64,000 nt of DNA, from contig JAOAGO010000002.1 of the NCBI GenBank assembly GCA_026415715.1, positions 62,001 to 126,000 on the forward strand, given 5' to 3'. Position numbers and translations under genes: made by a program. Origin of the DNA: Chitinophagaceae bacterium (GTDB taxonomy: Bacteria; Bacteroidota; Bacteroidia; Chitinophagales; Chitinophagaceae). This document shows positions 54,053 through 64,000 of the stretch, piece after piece (positions within the stretch are counted from its first letter, which is position 1; each line of letters opens with the position of its first letter). The notes under the pieces were generated by a model. That model worked only from the letters and a program-made list of their open reading frames with translations. It did no database searches and was not told the DNA's origin.

Positions 54053-55507
54053 TCAAGGGGTTATCATCAAATCCATAAACCGGTTAACGGGCATGGCAAT
54101 GAGTTTGTTATAGTCCATGACATGATCCAGTATCAGCTGCTGTTGTTTTTCGGCGAAACGTCGCGCCAGATTGGTTTTGAATTTGGCGATGAGCAGTGGA
54201 ATTCCTTCTTCCCGGCGCCGCTTGTGGCCGATGGGGTATTCCACTACCACTTCGTCAAGTGTTGTGCCATCATTTAGCTGCACGGTAAGGGCATTGGCGA
54301 TGGATCGCTTTTCGGGGTCGTGGTAATCTTTGGTAAACTGCGGGTCTTCAACGCAGATAATTTTTTCTCTCAGCGCATCAATCCGGGGGTCGGCGGCAAC
54401 ATTATCTTCATAGTCGGCAGCCGTGAGGCGTCCATAAAGAAGCGGAACGGCTACCATGTACTGAATGCAATGGTCACGGTCGGCCGGATTGTGAAGCGGG
54501 CCTTTTTTGTCAATGATTCGGATGGCTGCTTCGTGAGTGCGAATCGTGATGCTTTGTATATCCTGGGCCGATTTTCCGTTTTGAACGAGTTTATGGTAAA
54601 TAGTCATGGCAGCTTCAACAGCGGTTTGAGCATGAAATTCGGCGGGGTAAGAGATTTTAAACAACACGTTTTCCATCACATAGCTGCCGAAGGGCCGCTG
54701 GAACCGGAATGTATTGCTTTTAAACAGCACATCATAAAATCCCCATTTGGGCGCCGTGAGTACTGAGGGGTATCCCATTTCTCCGGTTTTGGCAATGAGA
54801 GCAAGGCGAACGGCTCGGGAGGTAGCATCGCCGGCCGCCCATGACTTACGGCTTCCGGTATTGGGCGCATGGCGATAGGTGCGAAGCGGGTGTCCGTCAA
54901 CGAACACATGAGAAAGCAGATTGACCAACTCGTCATAGTTCAGGTTCAGCAATTTTCCGGCTACGGCGGCGCTGGCCAGTTTGACCAGAATGACATGGTC
55001 AAGCCCGACTTTATTGAAGGAATTTTCCAGCGCCATCACACCCTGTACTTCGTGTGCACGGATCATCGCATCCAGCACGTCTTTCATGAGCAATGGTTCT
55101 TTTCCTTCGGCGATGCGGCTTCGGGAAAGCCAGTCGGCCACAGCCAGAATGGCACCCAGGTTGTCTGAAGGATGACCCCATTCGGCGGCGAGCCAGGTAT
55201 CATTAAAATCAAGCCAGCGAATCAAGGTACCGATATTGAATGCAGCCTGCACAGGGTCAAGTTGGTAGTTGGTGCCTGGCACTCTGGCTCCATTAGGAAC
55301 GATGGTTCCCGGTATAACAGGGCCCAGCAGTTTGCAGCAGGCGGGATAAGTGAGCGCTTCAAATGCACAGCCCAGAGAATCTAACAGGCAATAATGAGCC
55401 GTTTTCCATGCTAGGTCGGAACGGATTTCGTATTGCGAAACATAATCGGCAATGTCGGTTAATACCTTATCGGGTTGTGGTCTTTCGTTTGAGATATAGC
55501 TGCTCAT
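54053..55507 (-). CDS. prpD: 2-methylcitrate dehydratase
   Basis: 484 aa MmgE/PrpD family. [64 protein letters not shown] is almost as in enterobacterial PrpD, so 2-methylcitrate is the right substrate. Forms 2-methyl-cis-aconitate in the methylcitrate cycle of propionyl-CoA breakdown. Last gene of a prpB-prpC-prpD order. Confidence 0.93.
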   Translation of the reverse strand: MSSYISNERPQPDKVLTDIADYVSQYEIRSDLAWKTAHYCLLDSLGCAFEALTYPACCKLLGPVIPGTIVPNGARVPGTNYQLDPVQAAFNIGTLIRWLDFNDTWLAAEWGHPSDNLGAILAVADWLSRSRIAEGKEPLLMKDVLDAMIRAHEVQGVMALENSFNKVGLDHVILVKLASAAVAGKLLNLNYDELVNLLSHVFVDGHPLRTYRHAPNTGSRKSWAAGDATSRAVRLALIAKTGEMGYPSVLTAPKWGFYDVLFKSNTFRFQRPFGSYVMENVLFKISYPAEFHAQTAVEAAMTIYHKLVQNGKSAQDIQSITIRTHEAAIRIIDKKGPLHNPADRDHCIQYMVAVPLLYGRLTAADYEDNVAADPRIDALREKIICVEDPQFTKDYHDPEKRSIANALTVQLNDGTTLDEVVVEYPIGHKRRREEGIPLLIAKFKTNLARRFAEKQQQLILDHVMDYNKLIAMPVNRFMDLMITP

Positions 55508-55518
55508 GGCTGAGATAA

Positions 55519-56670
55519 TTATCGTTGTTCAATAGGGATAAAAGGTCTGTTTTCGGGGCCGATGTAATTGGCCGAGGGACGAATGATTTTTCCGTCCAGG
55601 CGTTGTTCAATGATATGAGCACACCAGCCGGTAATGCGTGACATGACGAACAGGGGCGTGAACATCGGTGTGGGCACGCCCATGCGGTGATACGATACGG
55701 CAGAAAACCAATCCAGATTGGGAAACATTTTTTTCTCTTCCCACATCAGCGTTTCCAGCCTTTCGGCAATCTGATATAGCAACATGTCGCCGGCTTCTTC
55801 AGACAGGTCTTTGGCTACTTTTTTGATGATAACGTTGCGGGGGTCGGAAATGGTGTAAACGGGATGTCCGAATCCGATGATGATTTCTTTGCGGGCCAGC
55901 CGTTCGCGGATGTCTTTTTCCGCTTCGTCGGGTGAGGAGTAGCGACTTTGGATTTCAAAAGCTACTTCATTGGCGCCGCCGTGTTTCGGGCCTCTGAGCG
56001 CACCGATAGCCCCGCACACGGCAGAATAAATGTCAGAGCCGGTGCCGGCAATAACGCGGCCGGTAAATGTGGAAGCGTTGAATTCATGTTCGGCATAAAG
56101 AATCAGTGAAATCTGCATGGCTTTTACCCATGAAGCCGGCGGCTTTTTTCCATGCAGCAGATGGAGGAAATGGCCACCGGTAGTGTCTTCATCGGTTTGA
56201 ACGTCAATGATTTTCCCGTTGTGCGCATAATGATACCAGTACAGTAACGCCGAAGGAAGCGAAGCCAGCAACTTATCGGCAATATGAGCAGCTTCGGCGG
56301 TGGTATGTGTTTCTTTTTCGGGCATAGCATGGCCCATCACGGAAACGGCAGTGCGTAGCACATCCATGGGATGGGCTGAAGCAGGTACCTGATGCAAAAC
56401 ATTTTTTACGATGGCGGGTAAACCGCGCAGCGATTTGAGTTTGTTTACGTAGGCCTTCAACTGAGGCGCTGTTGGCAATTGCCCGTAAATAAGCAAGTAA
56501 GCCACTTCTTCAAATGTGGCCTTTGCCGCCAGGTCGTGAATATCATAGCCGCGGTAGTGCAGGTCGTTTCCGCTTTTACCTACCGTACAGAGAGCGGTAT
56601 TGCCAGCCGGTACGCCGGAAAGTGCAACACTTTTTTTGGGTTTGAATGCGGTGGTTTCGTTGCCCGTCAT
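55519..56670 (-). CDS. prpC: 2-methylcitrate synthase
   Basis: 383 aa citrate-synthase fold. Opening [33 protein letters not shown] is the PrpC type; catalytic His in [11 protein letters not shown] and [14 protein letters not shown], and Asp in [14 protein letters not shown]. Condenses propionyl-CoA with oxaloacetate. The start codon overlaps the prpB end by 4 bp and prpD follows after 11 bp, so one operon. Confidence 0.93.
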   Translation of the reverse strand: MTGNETTAFKPKKSVALSGVPAGNTALCTVGKSGNDLHYRGYDIHDLAAKATFEEVAYLLIYGQLPTAPQLKAYVNKLKSLRGLPAIVKNVLHQVPASAHPMDVLRTAVSVMGHAMPEKETHTTAEAAHIADKLLASLPSALLYWYHYAHNGKIIDVQTDEDTTGGHFLHLLHGKKPPASWVKAMQISLILYAEHEFNASTFTGRVIAGTGSDIYSAVCGAIGALRGPKHGGANEVAFEIQSRYSSPDEAEKDIRERLARKEIIIGFGHPVYTISDPRNVIIKKVAKDLSEEAGDMLLYQIAERLETLMWEEKKMFPNLDWFSAVSYHRMGVPTPMFTPLFVMSRITGWCAHIIEQRLDGKIIRPSANYIGPENRPFIPIEQR

Positions 56671-57566
56671 TTTCTATTTTTTTTAAAAAGGTTATCCAAT
56701 TTTTTTTCATAGTCGTAATAGCCGATGCTTTCATAAAGTTCGGCCCGGGTTTGCATGGTATGAATTACTTTTTTCTGTGTTCCGTCTTTACGGATATGCT
56801 GATACACATTTAGTGCGGCTTTGTTGGCTGCCCGGAATGCCGAAAGCGGATACAACACGATGCTGACTCCTGATTTTCGCAACTCGTCAACGGTAAACAG
56901 AGGCGTCAAGCCGAATTCCGTGATATTGGCCAGTATGGGCAATTTAACTTTTTGGGCAAAGGTTTTGTATTGATGCAGTTCGGTTACGGCTTCTGCAAAA
57001 ATGAAATCTGCTCCCGCTTCTTTGTAGGCCAGCGCTCTTTCTATGGCACGAGGTAGTCCTTCATTGGCAATAGCATCGGTGCGTGCTCCGATAACAAAGT
57101 GGGGGTCGGTGCGGGCATCAACGGCGGCCTTAATACGGTCCACCATTTCTTCCGTTGATACCAGTTCTTTTCCGGGACGGTGGCCGCAGCGCTTTGCTCC
57201 AACCTGATCTTCTATATGAATAGCTGCCGCGCCTGCTTTGATTAAGGATTTTACTGTGCGGGCAATGTTAAAGGCTGAAGGGCCAAAGCCGGTGTCAACA
57301 TCTACCAGTAACGGAACATCCGTCACGTTTGTGATTCGGTTTACATCGGTAAGTACGTCGTCTAACGTGGTAATGCCCAGGTCCGGAATGCCGAGCGAGC
57401 CGGCGGCTACTCCACCGCCCGAAAGATAAATAGCCCGGAATCCTGATTGAACGGCTAACAATGCATGGTTGGCATTGATGGCACCCACTACCTGAAGCGG
57501 TTTTTCTTTTTTCATGGCCTGCCGGAAACGAAATCCCGGCGAATGGGGTGAATAGGTTTTTTTCAT
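56667..57566 (-). CDS. prpB: 2-methylisocitrate lyase
   Basis: About 299 aa, PEP mutase/isocitrate lyase family. It has [60 protein letters not shown] and the catalytic [12 protein letters not shown]. Makes pyruvate and succinate from 2-methylisocitrate. Start set at the ATG before [11 protein letters not shown]; 49 extra residues in the longer frame are not family-like. A dimethylmalate-lyase activity is conceivable but the PrpB motifs and the operon argue against it. Confidence 0.92.
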   Translation of the reverse strand: MKKTYSPHSPGFRFRQAMKKEKPLQVVGAINANHALLAVQSGFRAIYLSGGGVAAGSLGIPDLGITTLDDVLTDVNRITNVTDVPLLVDVDTGFGPSAFNIARTVKSLIKAGAAAIHIEDQVGAKRCGHRPGKELVSTEEMVDRIKAAVDARTDPHFVIGARTDAIANEGLPRAIERALAYKEAGADFIFAEAVTELHQYKTFAQKVKLPILANITEFGLTPLFTVDELRKSGVSIVLYPLSAFRAANKAALNVYQHIRKDGTQKKVIHTMQTRAELYESIGYYDYEKKLDNLFKKNRK

Positions 57567-57718
57567 AAAACGCTGCAAGATACCAAAAACAGGGTATCTG
57601 TTCAGAAATGTTGCTTGAAAAGAAAAAAAATGTCCAGAAAAAAAGTTATTATGTTTGGCGAAGTAATGAGGTTCAAAGAGCGTAATTAATAAATTTGAAA
57701 ATCCGGAAAACACTTCCG

Positions 57719-58729
57719 ATGTATAAGATAGACATTCATACCCATATCATTCCTGAAACCTTTCCGAACTGGACAAAGAAATTCGGGTACGGTGAATTTA
57801 TTCATCTGGAGCACCGGGAATGTGATGCCTGTATGATGAAAGGAGATAAACTGTTTCGAGTGGTAGAAAGAAATTGTTTTTCTGTGGAAGACAGGCTTAG
57901 GGATATGGAAAGCTGTGGCGTGGAGATACAGGTAATTTCCACCATACCCGTATTATTTAATTATTGGGCAAAACCCGAACACGGCTATGAAACTTCCCGG
58001 TTTTTCAATGACCATATTGCAGAAACTGTGGCCGGCGAACCCCGTCGCTTTATCGGGTTAGGTACCGTGCCCATGCAGGATACGGAACTGAGCATTCGAG
58101 AAATGGAACGATGTATGAAAGAGCTGAAACTGGCCGGGATAGAAATAGGAACCAACATTAACGGAGAAAATCTTTCGGAACCGAAGTTCTTTCCTTTTTT
58201 TAAAGCCGCCGAAGCGTTGAATTGTCCAATATTTATTCATCCCTGGAACATGATGGGGGAATCTGAAATGACAAAATACTTGCTGCCCTGGCTAGTTGGT
58301 ATGCCCGCAGAAACATCCCGGGCCATTTGTTCTTTAATATTTAGCGGTGTTTTCGAAAAATTGCCGAAGCTGAGAATTGCATTTGCGCATGGCGGCGGTT
58401 CTTTTCCGTTTACATTAGGCCGTATAGAGCAGGGGTTTAAGGCAAGGCCGGATTTAACGGCTGTTGATAATCCTGTTAATCCGAGAAATTATTTAGGTAA
58501 ATTTTGGGTGGACAGCCTTGTGCACGACATCAAAAGCCTTTGCTTTTTAATTGATGTAATGGGAGAGGATTTTGTTTGTCTGGGCAGCGACTATCCTTTT
58601 CCTTTAGGAGAAGAAGTGCCGGGGCGTTTGATTGAAGAGTCAGGTATGGATTTGCCTGTGCGTGAAAAATTATTTTTCCGTAATGCATTAAAATGGCTAA
58701 AAGGAGCAGATAATCAGGAAAATATTTAG
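57719..58729 (+). CDS. ACMSD-like amidohydrolase (decarboxylase)
   Basis: 336 aa, the same length as human [21 protein letters not shown] (HxH zinc site), [33 protein letters not shown] and [11 protein letters not shown] (catalytic Asp) match 2-amino-3-carboxymuconate-6-semialdehyde decarboxylase of the kynurenine/nitrobenzoate route. Other kynurenine genes are not here. A TAAATTTG element (57690-57697) precedes the start by 21 nt. It is divergent from prpBCD. Confidence 0.87.
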   Translation: MYKIDIHTHIIPETFPNWTKKFGYGEFIHLEHRECDACMMKGDKLFRVVERNCFSVEDRLRDMESCGVEIQVISTIPVLFNYWAKPEHGYETSRFFNDHIAETVAGEPRRFIGLGTVPMQDTELSIREMERCMKELKLAGIEIGTNINGENLSEPKFFPFFKAAEALNCPIFIHPWNMMGESEMTKYLLPWLVGMPAETSRAICSLIFSGVFEKLPKLRIAFAHGGGSFPFTLGRIEQGFKARPDLTAVDNPVNPRNYLGKFWVDSLVHDIKSLCFLIDVMGEDFVCLGSDYPFPLGEEVPGRLIEESGMDLPVREKLFFRNALKWLKGADNQENI

Positions 58730-58738
58730 TTTTTGAAA

Positions 58739-59668
58739 TTAATCAAACAAATCAGGATAGTCCGTAATGATTCCGTCAACCCCCATTTTCATTAATTCAC
58801 GTATTTTTTCTTTGTCGTTTACCGTCCAGGGGATGATTTTCATTTTCTTTTCATGGCAGAAACGAATCAGTTCGGGAGTTACCTTTTTAAAATGCGGGCT
58901 GTACACATCGGGCACAAACCCCAGATCTTTTAGTTGCTTTTCCGGACTGCGGGGATCATTTCCTTCGATCAACAGGCTGATTTTAATATCCGGATATTTC
59001 TTTCTGGCATATTGTAAGGTTCGGAAATCAAAGGATTGAAGCGTAACGTATTTGCGGATTCCTTTTTCATTAACTACCTGCATGACGAGTTCCACGAATT
59101 CTTCAGGGCCCGGATGAAAACGATGATCGCCTTCGGGACGAAGTTTGGTTTCGATATTATAATTTACGGGGGGCCTTCGCCGGTTAATCATGGCCTGTTG
59201 TATGCTGTCAATGACTTCGGAAAGCAGCGGTTTGACGGTTTTCATTTTCTGTTGTTTCGGAAAGTCAGGGTGAGGTTTCATGCCCACATCGTATCGGCGG
59301 GTTTCTTCATAAGTCATTTGATATATATTGTATTTCACTTCATCGCCGGGCTTAATGAAAGAGCCGTCGGGTAAAGTGGTTATCAGATGACTGAACCAGG
59401 GTTCATGCGAAAGGATCACTTTTTTATCTTTTGTAATCACAACATCCATTTCCAGTGTGGTAACGCCCCAGTCCAGCGCATGAATCATGGCCGCAATAGT
59501 ATTTTCAGGCATCAAACCGCGGCAACCCCGATGTCCCTGTTTGTCGAAAGAAGCGGATACACTGTTTTCGTTGGCCGGCCGATTTTTGCCCTGGGTGTAC
59601 ATTGTATTCTTCTTCGATGCTTTGCAACTCAGCAATGAAAAAATGACTAAACACAAGATAAAACGCAT
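58739..59668 (-). CDS. glycerophosphodiester phosphodiesterase lipoprotein
   Basis: 309 aa. A lipobox-like LLSC after a short hydrophobic leader suggests lipidation, so it acts in the envelope. GHRGCRGLMPENTIAAM, TTLEMDVVITKDKKVILSHEPWF, NIETKLRPEGDH and the C-terminal GVDGIITDYPDLF are the GDPD motifs (catalytic His pair and Glu/Asp metal ligands). Hydrolyses glycerophosphodiesters to sn-glycerol-3-phosphate. Confidence 0.9.
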   Translation of the reverse strand: MRFILCLVIFSLLSCKASKKNTMYTQGKNRPANENSVSASFDKQGHRGCRGLMPENTIAAMIHALDWGVTTLEMDVVITKDKKVILSHEPWFSHLITTLPDGSFIKPGDEVKYNIYQMTYEETRRYDVGMKPHPDFPKQQKMKTVKPLLSEVIDSIQQAMINRRRPPVNYNIETKLRPEGDHRFHPGPEEFVELVMQVVNEKGIRKYVTLQSFDFRTLQYARKKYPDIKISLLIEGNDPRSPEKQLKDLGFVPDVYSPHFKKVTPELIRFCHEKKMKIIPWTVNDKEKIRELMKMGVDGIITDYPDLFD

Positions 59669-59853
59669 GGCAGAATTTTTTTTCGGATAAAATTATATTT
59701 ACTGCAAATATGTTCAGATTTTTTCGGTCAGCAGCACATAAAGGGGATTCCAACAAGTTAAATTTATAGTTATCCTTCTGAAAACAGAAAAGCAATTTCT
59801 CAGGTATAATAGTTCAGAGCACATCAAAAAAATCTTTCAGAAGAATCAATTCA

Positions 59854-60948
59854 TCAGGCCGGTATTTCTAATGATGGAGATGTGATTCCCGCATTTAACC
59901 GGGCAATGCGGCGGATAACCGTTTCCGAAAAATGGCGAAACGCGTTGATGGTTACGGTATCGTCACTCATCAGAACGGGAACACCGACATCTCCGCCTTC
60001 GCGGATTCCTTCCACCAGCGGAATTTGTCCCAGTAACGGTATTTCATATTCTTCTGCCAGTTTTTTCCCTCCTTCTTTTCCGAAGATGTAATATTTTTTT
60101 TCCGGCATATCGGCCGGCACAAAGTAACTCATGTTTTCCACAATGCCCAGAACGGGAGTTTGAATCTGCGCCTGTCCAAACATGGCAATGGCTTTCCGCG
60201 CATCGGCCAGCGCCACTTCCTGTGGGGTAGTTACCACTATAACTCCTGTAAGCGGCACGGTTTGTACAAGGGTAAGATGAATGTCGCCCGTGCCCGGCGG
60301 CATATCAATAATCAGATAATCCAGTTCGCCCCAGTGCACATCGGTGATAAACTGGCGGATGGCGCTGCTGGCCATGGGGCCACGCCATACCACGGCATTT
60401 TTTTCGTCAACCAACAATCCGATACTCATCAGTTTCAGACCAAACCGTTCCAGCGGAGCAATTTTTGGTTTTTCTTCGCCCGTGTCAATCATTAGCGGAC
60501 GCATCCCACGTACGCCAAACATAATGGGTATGCTTGGCCCGTATATATCAGCATCCATTAGTCCCACGGCTGCTCCGCTTTGCGAAATGGCTAAAGCCAG
60601 ATTGGCCGATACGGTGGATTTTCCTACTCCGCCTTTACCGCTGACGACGGCAATAATATTTTTAACGCCTTTCAAAAGTTGCCCAGCGTCTTTGCGTGCA
60701 GAAGTGGTGGACGAAGTAAACTGAATGTTTACCTGTGCTTCTTTATTAACTAGGAGGCGAATGGCGTTTTCGGCAGCCGATTTCATCATCTCTTTCATGG
60801 GGCAGGCGGGTGTCGTCAGCACAATTGTGAAGGATACCTTATTGCCCTGAATCTCGATATCCCGCACCATGTTCAGCGTCACCAAGTCTTTTCCCAGGTC
60901 AGGCTCCTGAACATGCTTTAAAGCTTCCAGAATTTTTTCTTTTGTCAT
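59854..60948 (-). CDS. mrp: Mrp/NBP35-type iron-sulfur carrier ATPase
   Basis: 364 aa. N-terminal DUF59/MIP18 domain (EALKHVQEPDLGKDLVTLNMV) and C-terminal P-loop domain (VSGKGGVGKSTVSANLALAI, LMDADIYGPSIPIMFG, DYLIIDMPPGTGD). The CxxC of many Mrp proteins is absent in VENMSYFVPADMPEKKYYIFG, as is usual in Bacteroidota. Delivers Fe-S clusters to apo-proteins. Confidence 0.92.
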   Translation of the reverse strand: MTKEKILEALKHVQEPDLGKDLVTLNMVRDIEIQGNKVSFTIVLTTPACPMKEMMKSAAENAIRLLVNKEAQVNIQFTSSTTSARKDAGQLLKGVKNIIAVVSGKGGVGKSTVSANLALAISQSGAAVGLMDADIYGPSIPIMFGVRGMRPLMIDTGEEKPKIAPLERFGLKLMSIGLLVDEKNAVVWRGPMASSAIRQFITDVHWGELDYLIIDMPPGTGDIHLTLVQTVPLTGVIVVTTPQEVALADARKAIAMFGQAQIQTPVLGIVENMSYFVPADMPEKKYYIFGKEGGKKLAEEYEIPLLGQIPLVEGIREGGDVGVPVLMSDDTVTINAFRHFSETVIRRIARLNAGITSPSLEIPA

Positions 60949-61014
60949 TTCAAAAGTTTATGTTAAAAAAGAGCATTTATGCAAATGTAAACACAATAAT
61001 CCGTCTCTTGTTTT

Positions 61015-61689
61015 ATGAATTATAACCTTTCGCTTATTTTTGAGCCTGTGAAATTTTTAATTCGATTTTTCATATTGATTCCCGCATTTTTTCTTTCAAA
61101 GAAAAATTATGCACAGTTTGAGCCATCCCGCGACTCAGTAGTACAACTGTTTGGGATTGTGATGACGGCGGACAGCCTGGAAGGAATACCGGCCGTAAGC
61201 GTAACAATAAAAGGGCAAAACCGGGGAACGATTACCAATGCGCAGGGTGTTTTTTCCATTGTGGTGCTGAAGGGTGATCAGGTAGAATTTACGCATGTTA
61301 CCTACAAACCCAAAACCATTACCATTCCGCGAAATCTGGAAGGAAATCAATACAGCGTGGTTCAGCTGATGGTAGTGGATACGGTGTATTTACCCGCAAC
61401 GATTATCAAGCCAAGACCTACGCCTGAACAGTTTGCCCGGGATTTTGTAAACCTGAAAGTGCCTGACGATGATATTGAAATTGCCCGGAAAAATACCAAT
61501 GCTGCCACAAGAAGAGCCCTGATGCAGGTTACACCCGCCGATGCCGGTGAAGCTACGAGGGTTCAATTCAATAAAATTGCTACCCGCGCTATGTATCAGG
61601 GGCAAATGCCGCCTATGAATATTTTTAATCCGGCCGCCTGGGCTGAATTTATTCAGGCCTGGAAACGAGGTGATTTTAAAAGAAAATAA
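61015..61689 (+). CDS. secreted protein with carboxypeptidase-like regulatory domain
   Basis: 224 aa. A signal region (FLIRFFILIPAFFLSKKNYAQ) is followed by a CarboxypepD_reg-like beta domain (VQLFGIVMTADSLEGIPAVSVTIKGQNRGTITNAQGVFSIVV) and a helical C-terminus. Likely periplasmic or outer-membrane linked. The family is common in Bacteroidota; function unknown. Confidence 0.8.
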   Translation: MNYNLSLIFEPVKFLIRFFILIPAFFLSKKNYAQFEPSRDSVVQLFGIVMTADSLEGIPAVSVTIKGQNRGTITNAQGVFSIVVLKGDQVEFTHVTYKPKTITIPRNLEGNQYSVVQLMVVDTVYLPATIIKPRPTPEQFARDFVNLKVPDDDIEIARKNTNAATRRALMQVTPADAGEATRVQFNKIATRAMYQGQMPPMNIFNPAAWAEFIQAWKRGDFKRK

Positions 61690-61783
61690 TTTCTGCATTT
61701 CATTCCTTGTTAAAAATGTAAGGAGTTTATTTACCACCAGATTATTTGAATACACCGTTTTCTTTTCTTTGCAAAAAAATTTT

Positions 61784-62674
61784 ATGGAAAAAGTTACCGT
61801 TATCGGCGCCGGCACCATGGGCAACGGCATTGCACATGTTTTTGCAATGAACGGATACGCCGTTTCACTCACCGATATTTCCGCTTCACAGTTAGAGAAA
61901 GCCTTACAAACCATTGATAAAAATTTAGACCGGATGATTGCCAAGCAAATCATAACGGCTGAGCAAAAACAAGCTACGCTGAAAAATATTTCCACTACCG
62001 TTTCTCTGCCCGATGCTGTGAAAGATGCATTTCTCGTGGTGGAAGCCGCAACGGAAAATGCGTCGTTGAAAAGAGATATTTTCCGCGAGTTGGATGTTCA
62101 TGCGCCAAAAAATTGTATCCTGGCCACCAATACTTCCTCCATTTCAATTACCCGCATAGCTTCGGCTACCCAACGGCCGGAATTCGTTATCGGCATGCAT
62201 TTTATGAATCCGGTTCCGGTGATGAAACTGGTAGAAATTATTAACGGTTATTCTACTAAAAAAGAAGTTACGGAAACCATAGTTGAGCTCACCAAAAAAA
62301 TCGGCAAGACGCCCTGTGTGGTGAATGATTTTCCCGGTTTTGTAGCCAACCGGATTCTGATGCCCATGATTAATGAAGCCATCTATACGTTATATGAAGG
62401 TGTTGCCGGCGTAGAGGAAATTGATACGGTTATGAAATTGGGTATGGCGCATCCCATGGGGCCTTTGCAACTGGCTGATTTTATAGGGCTGGATGTTTGT
62501 CTTGCCATACTGAATGTGATGCATGAAGGATTCGGTAATCCCAAATATGCACCTTGTCCATTGCTGGTTAATATGGTAACGGCCGGTAAACTGGGGGTAA
62601 AATCGGGTGAAGGATTTTATGATTATTCCCACGGTGGCAAAGAGCTGATTGTAGCCTCGCGGTTTTGCAAATAA
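61784..62674 (+). CDS. 3-hydroxyacyl-CoA (3-hydroxybutyryl-CoA) dehydrogenase
   Basis: About 296 aa. NAD-binding VTVIGAGTMGNGIAHVFAMNGY, EAATENASLKRDIFRELD, TNTSSISITRIAS, HFMNPVPVMKLVEII with the catalytic His, and NDFPGFVANRILMPMINEAI are all standard. Single-function short form, like Hbd. Start set at the ATG before EKVTVIG. Role in fatty acid or butanoate metabolism; overlap with the island pathway is only a possibility. Confidence 0.92.
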   Translation: MEKVTVIGAGTMGNGIAHVFAMNGYAVSLTDISASQLEKALQTIDKNLDRMIAKQIITAEQKQATLKNISTTVSLPDAVKDAFLVVEAATENASLKRDIFRELDVHAPKNCILATNTSSISITRIASATQRPEFVIGMHFMNPVPVMKLVEIINGYSTKKEVTETIVELTKKIGKTPCVVNDFPGFVANRILMPMINEAIYTLYEGVAGVEEIDTVMKLGMAHPMGPLQLADFIGLDVCLAILNVMHEGFGNPKYAPCPLLVNMVTAGKLGVKSGEGFYDYSHGGKELIVASRFCK

Positions 62675-62675
62675 T

Positions 62676-63758
62676 TCACAGAAAAGGATTTTCTTTTGAT
62701 TTGAAGATACGGATGAGGTCCTGACGCAGGCAAAATTCATTTTTCAATTCGTGATTTGTTAATTCCGGCGCTGCCAGTCCTTTTTCCGCTTTCATACGGG
62801 TGTTGGTAATTACCCGGGCTTCATCCCACAATCCTTCTTCAATAAAGGATTGAATCGTTCTTGCACCACCCTCTACGAGCACGCTCTGGATGTGTAAGTG
62901 ATAAAGAGCATGTATGATTTGATGAACGATGTTTACATCGGCGGTGATACGATAGTAAAAATTCCTGGGCGGCAATTTCAGGGCCGTATTTTCCGTTTCC
63001 AACTCGTGATGATGAAAATTAAAAACAATGGTCGGCGCTGTTTGATTAAAAAGTTGCAGAGCGGGAGATAGCTCTAATTCCTTGTCTAATGCCAAGCGAA
63101 TCGGATGCGGGCCTTTCCAGAGGCGGGTGGTCAACTGTGGGTTATCGAGTTGAGCCGTATGTGTGCCAACCAGGATAGAGGCTTCTTCGCTTCGCCATTT
63201 GTGCACCAGCCGGTTGGTCAGTTCGTTGGAAATGATGAGCCGTTCATCTGCATGGGCGGCTATTTTTCCGTTTACTGTTTGTGCCCATTTTAAAATGATG
63301 TAAGGGCGGTGCCGGGTATGAAAAGTTAAAAACCGACGGTTCAGTCGCCTGCATTCCTTTTCCAGTACGCCGCATATTACCTCAGTCCCGGCCTCTTTCA
63401 ATATGGCCAATCCTGCGCCGTTTACTTTTTGAAAAGGATCCGGATGCCCTATCACCACTTTCGGAATTTTTTCTTTAACGATAAGCGGAGCGCAGGGCGG
63501 TGTTTTACCGTAATGAGCGCAGGGTTCAAGCGAGACATACAGTACCGATTCCGGAATTTTCGGTTTATCAACTTCCTTCACTGAAGCAAGACAGTTTACC
63601 TCGGCATGCGGTTCACCGAATTTTTTATGCCAGCCTTCTCCGATAATGGTATGATTATGCACCAGAACGGCGCCAACCATTGGATTGGGCATAACATACC
63701 CGGCCCCTCGGGCAGCCAGTTCAAGGCAACGATACATGTATTTTTCTTCCGTTGTCAA
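62676..63758 (-). CDS. ribD: riboflavin biosynthesis protein RibD
   Basis: 360 aa, bifunctional. The deaminase half has HAEVNCLASV and LEPCAHYGKTPPCAPLIV (zinc site); the reductase half has FLTFHTRHRPYIILKWAQTVNGKIA and VLVEGGARTIQSFIEEGLWDE. Length is normal. The TTG start is kept because homologues have about seven residues before YRCLELA; an ATG seven codons later is possible. Divergent from a prmC-like gene, a common pairing in Bacteroidota. Confidence 0.92.
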   Translation of the reverse strand: MTTEEKYMYRCLELAARGAGYVMPNPMVGAVLVHNHTIIGEGWHKKFGEPHAEVNCLASVKEVDKPKIPESVLYVSLEPCAHYGKTPPCAPLIVKEKIPKVVIGHPDPFQKVNGAGLAILKEAGTEVICGVLEKECRRLNRRFLTFHTRHRPYIILKWAQTVNGKIAAHADERLIISNELTNRLVHKWRSEEASILVGTHTAQLDNPQLTTRLWKGPHPIRLALDKELELSPALQLFNQTAPTIVFNFHHHELETENTALKLPPRNFYYRITADVNIVHQIIHALYHLHIQSVLVEGGARTIQSFIEEGLWDEARVITNTRMKAEKGLAAPELTNHELKNEFCLRQDLIRIFKSKENPFL

Positions 63759-63826
63759 AGGCTAACATTATATACTTTGGCAAAATTATTTTTTTACCTG
63801 AGGTAACTGCCAAAAGATTGAGTAAA

Positions 63827-63834
63827 TAAATTTG
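63827..63834 (+). promoter_or_regulatory. predicted -7 element of prmC-like gene
   Basis: TAAATTTG, a perfect match to TAnnTTTG, ends 22 nt before the start codon. The -33 position is not TTTG. Confidence 0.4.
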
Positions 63835-63856
63835 AATTTTGTTTTTAAACCATAAA

Positions 63857-64000
63857 ATGACATTTTCAGAAAGTATTTTTTTTGTGAAGGAGCAGCTACA
63901 ACGCCTTTATGATGAATCCGAAGCTTCGTTTATTTCTGACAGGCTTTTGGAGCATATTACCGGTTTACCTCGTGAAAAGCGGTTTCTGAAACCTCATCAA
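63857..64000 (+). CDS. PrmC/HemK-like N-terminus (3' partial)
   Basis: 48 codons to the window end: MTFSESIFFVKEQLQRLYD, then ESEASFISDRLLEHITG. This resembles the helical N-terminal domain of PrmC, the glutamine methyltransferase for release factors. The catalytic domain with NPPY lies beyond the edge, so the call rests on helix pattern and on the ribD neighbour. Confidence 0.6.
   Translation, partial: MTFSESIFFVKEQLQRLYDESEASFISDRLLEHITGLPREKRFLKPHQ

Noticed and set aside
56667-57566. 2,3-dimethylmalate lyase acting in the island pathway
   Set aside because: Same family as PrpB, but the gene is locked in a canonical prpBCD operon, so methylisocitrate lyase is the simpler call.
1-64000. 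tRNA or rRNA genes, CRISPR arrays, insertion sequences or prophage
   Set aside because: None recognised on reading either strand. The island has no visible integrase or flanking direct repeats, so recent transfer cannot be argued from this window.

Overview
The window looks like a chromosome segment of a Bacteroidota bacterium, most likely from the Chitinophagaceae or a close relative. The evidence is a TonB-dependent receptor with a carboxypeptidase-like N-terminal domain, DUF1573 proteins, a fused E1 alpha/beta 2-oxoacid dehydrogenase, a secreted protein family I recall from that group, and promoter elements of the Bacteroidota type (TTTG, 19 nt, TAnnTTTG). Coding is dense on both strands. 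I saw no rRNA, tRNA, CRISPR array or insertion sequence.

Layout. 0-3.7 kb: the end of an LTA-synthase-like sulfatase, a methyltransferase and a GlmM-type mutase. 3.7-8.8 kb: a Tat-exported molybdenum hydroxylase of the PaoABC type, divergent from a cysteine desulfurase. 8.8-33.2 kb: a catabolic island in three main transcription units. Unit A (minus, 16.0 to 8.8 kb) encodes an HMG-CoA-lyase-like enzyme, an aconitase-type dehydratase (LeuC/LeuD-like), a class III CoA-transferase, a D-hydantoinase-type amidohydrolase, an MFS carrier and a MarR regulator. Unit B (plus, 16.1 to 24.9 kb) encodes HyuA, a secreted LolA-like protein, HyuB, a methyltransferase, an orphan protein, a SnoaL-like protein, a two-domain VOC protein and a second MFS carrier. 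Unit C (minus, 29.3 to 25.0 kb) encodes a calycin-like protein, a second LeuC/LeuD-like pair with an aberrant small subunit, an HpcH/HpaI aldolase, a RedY/HapK-like protein and an SDR. It is divergent from a TonB-dependent receptor and a CpcT/CpeT-like secreted protein.

The central observation is that the two divergent promoter regions of the island, 13.3 kb apart, carry the same 29-bp inverted repeat (26 of 29 positions identical; core TAGTTAA-N5-TTAACTA). It is placed identically relative to predicted promoters on both sides. This argues for one regulon, probably controlled by the MarR protein encoded at the end of unit A. The enzyme set suggests uptake of a small molecule through the outer membrane, opening of a cyclic imide or lactam ring, hydration of an unsaturated branched dicarboxylate, CoA activation, and retro-Claisen or aldol cleavage to central metabolites. 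The substrate is unknown. A substituted maleimide, possibly from tetrapyrrole breakdown, is one testable idea.

33-64 kb is mostly core and housekeeping: dcd, a phosphopantetheinyl transferase, a DUF2130 gene interrupted by an in-frame amber codon, guanine deaminase, an ECF sigma/anti-sigma pair facing an astacin-like protease, two DUF1573 genes, the fused E1 dehydrogenase, dodecin, YebC, PabB/PabC, LepA, a flippase, heptose-activation genes including an HddC-GmhB fusion, a RES/Xre toxin-antitoxin pair, the methylcitrate cycle (prpB, prpC, prpD), an ACMSD-like decarboxylase, a glycerophosphodiesterase lipoprotein, Mrp, a hydroxyacyl-CoA dehydrogenase, RibD and the first codons of a PrmC-like gene.
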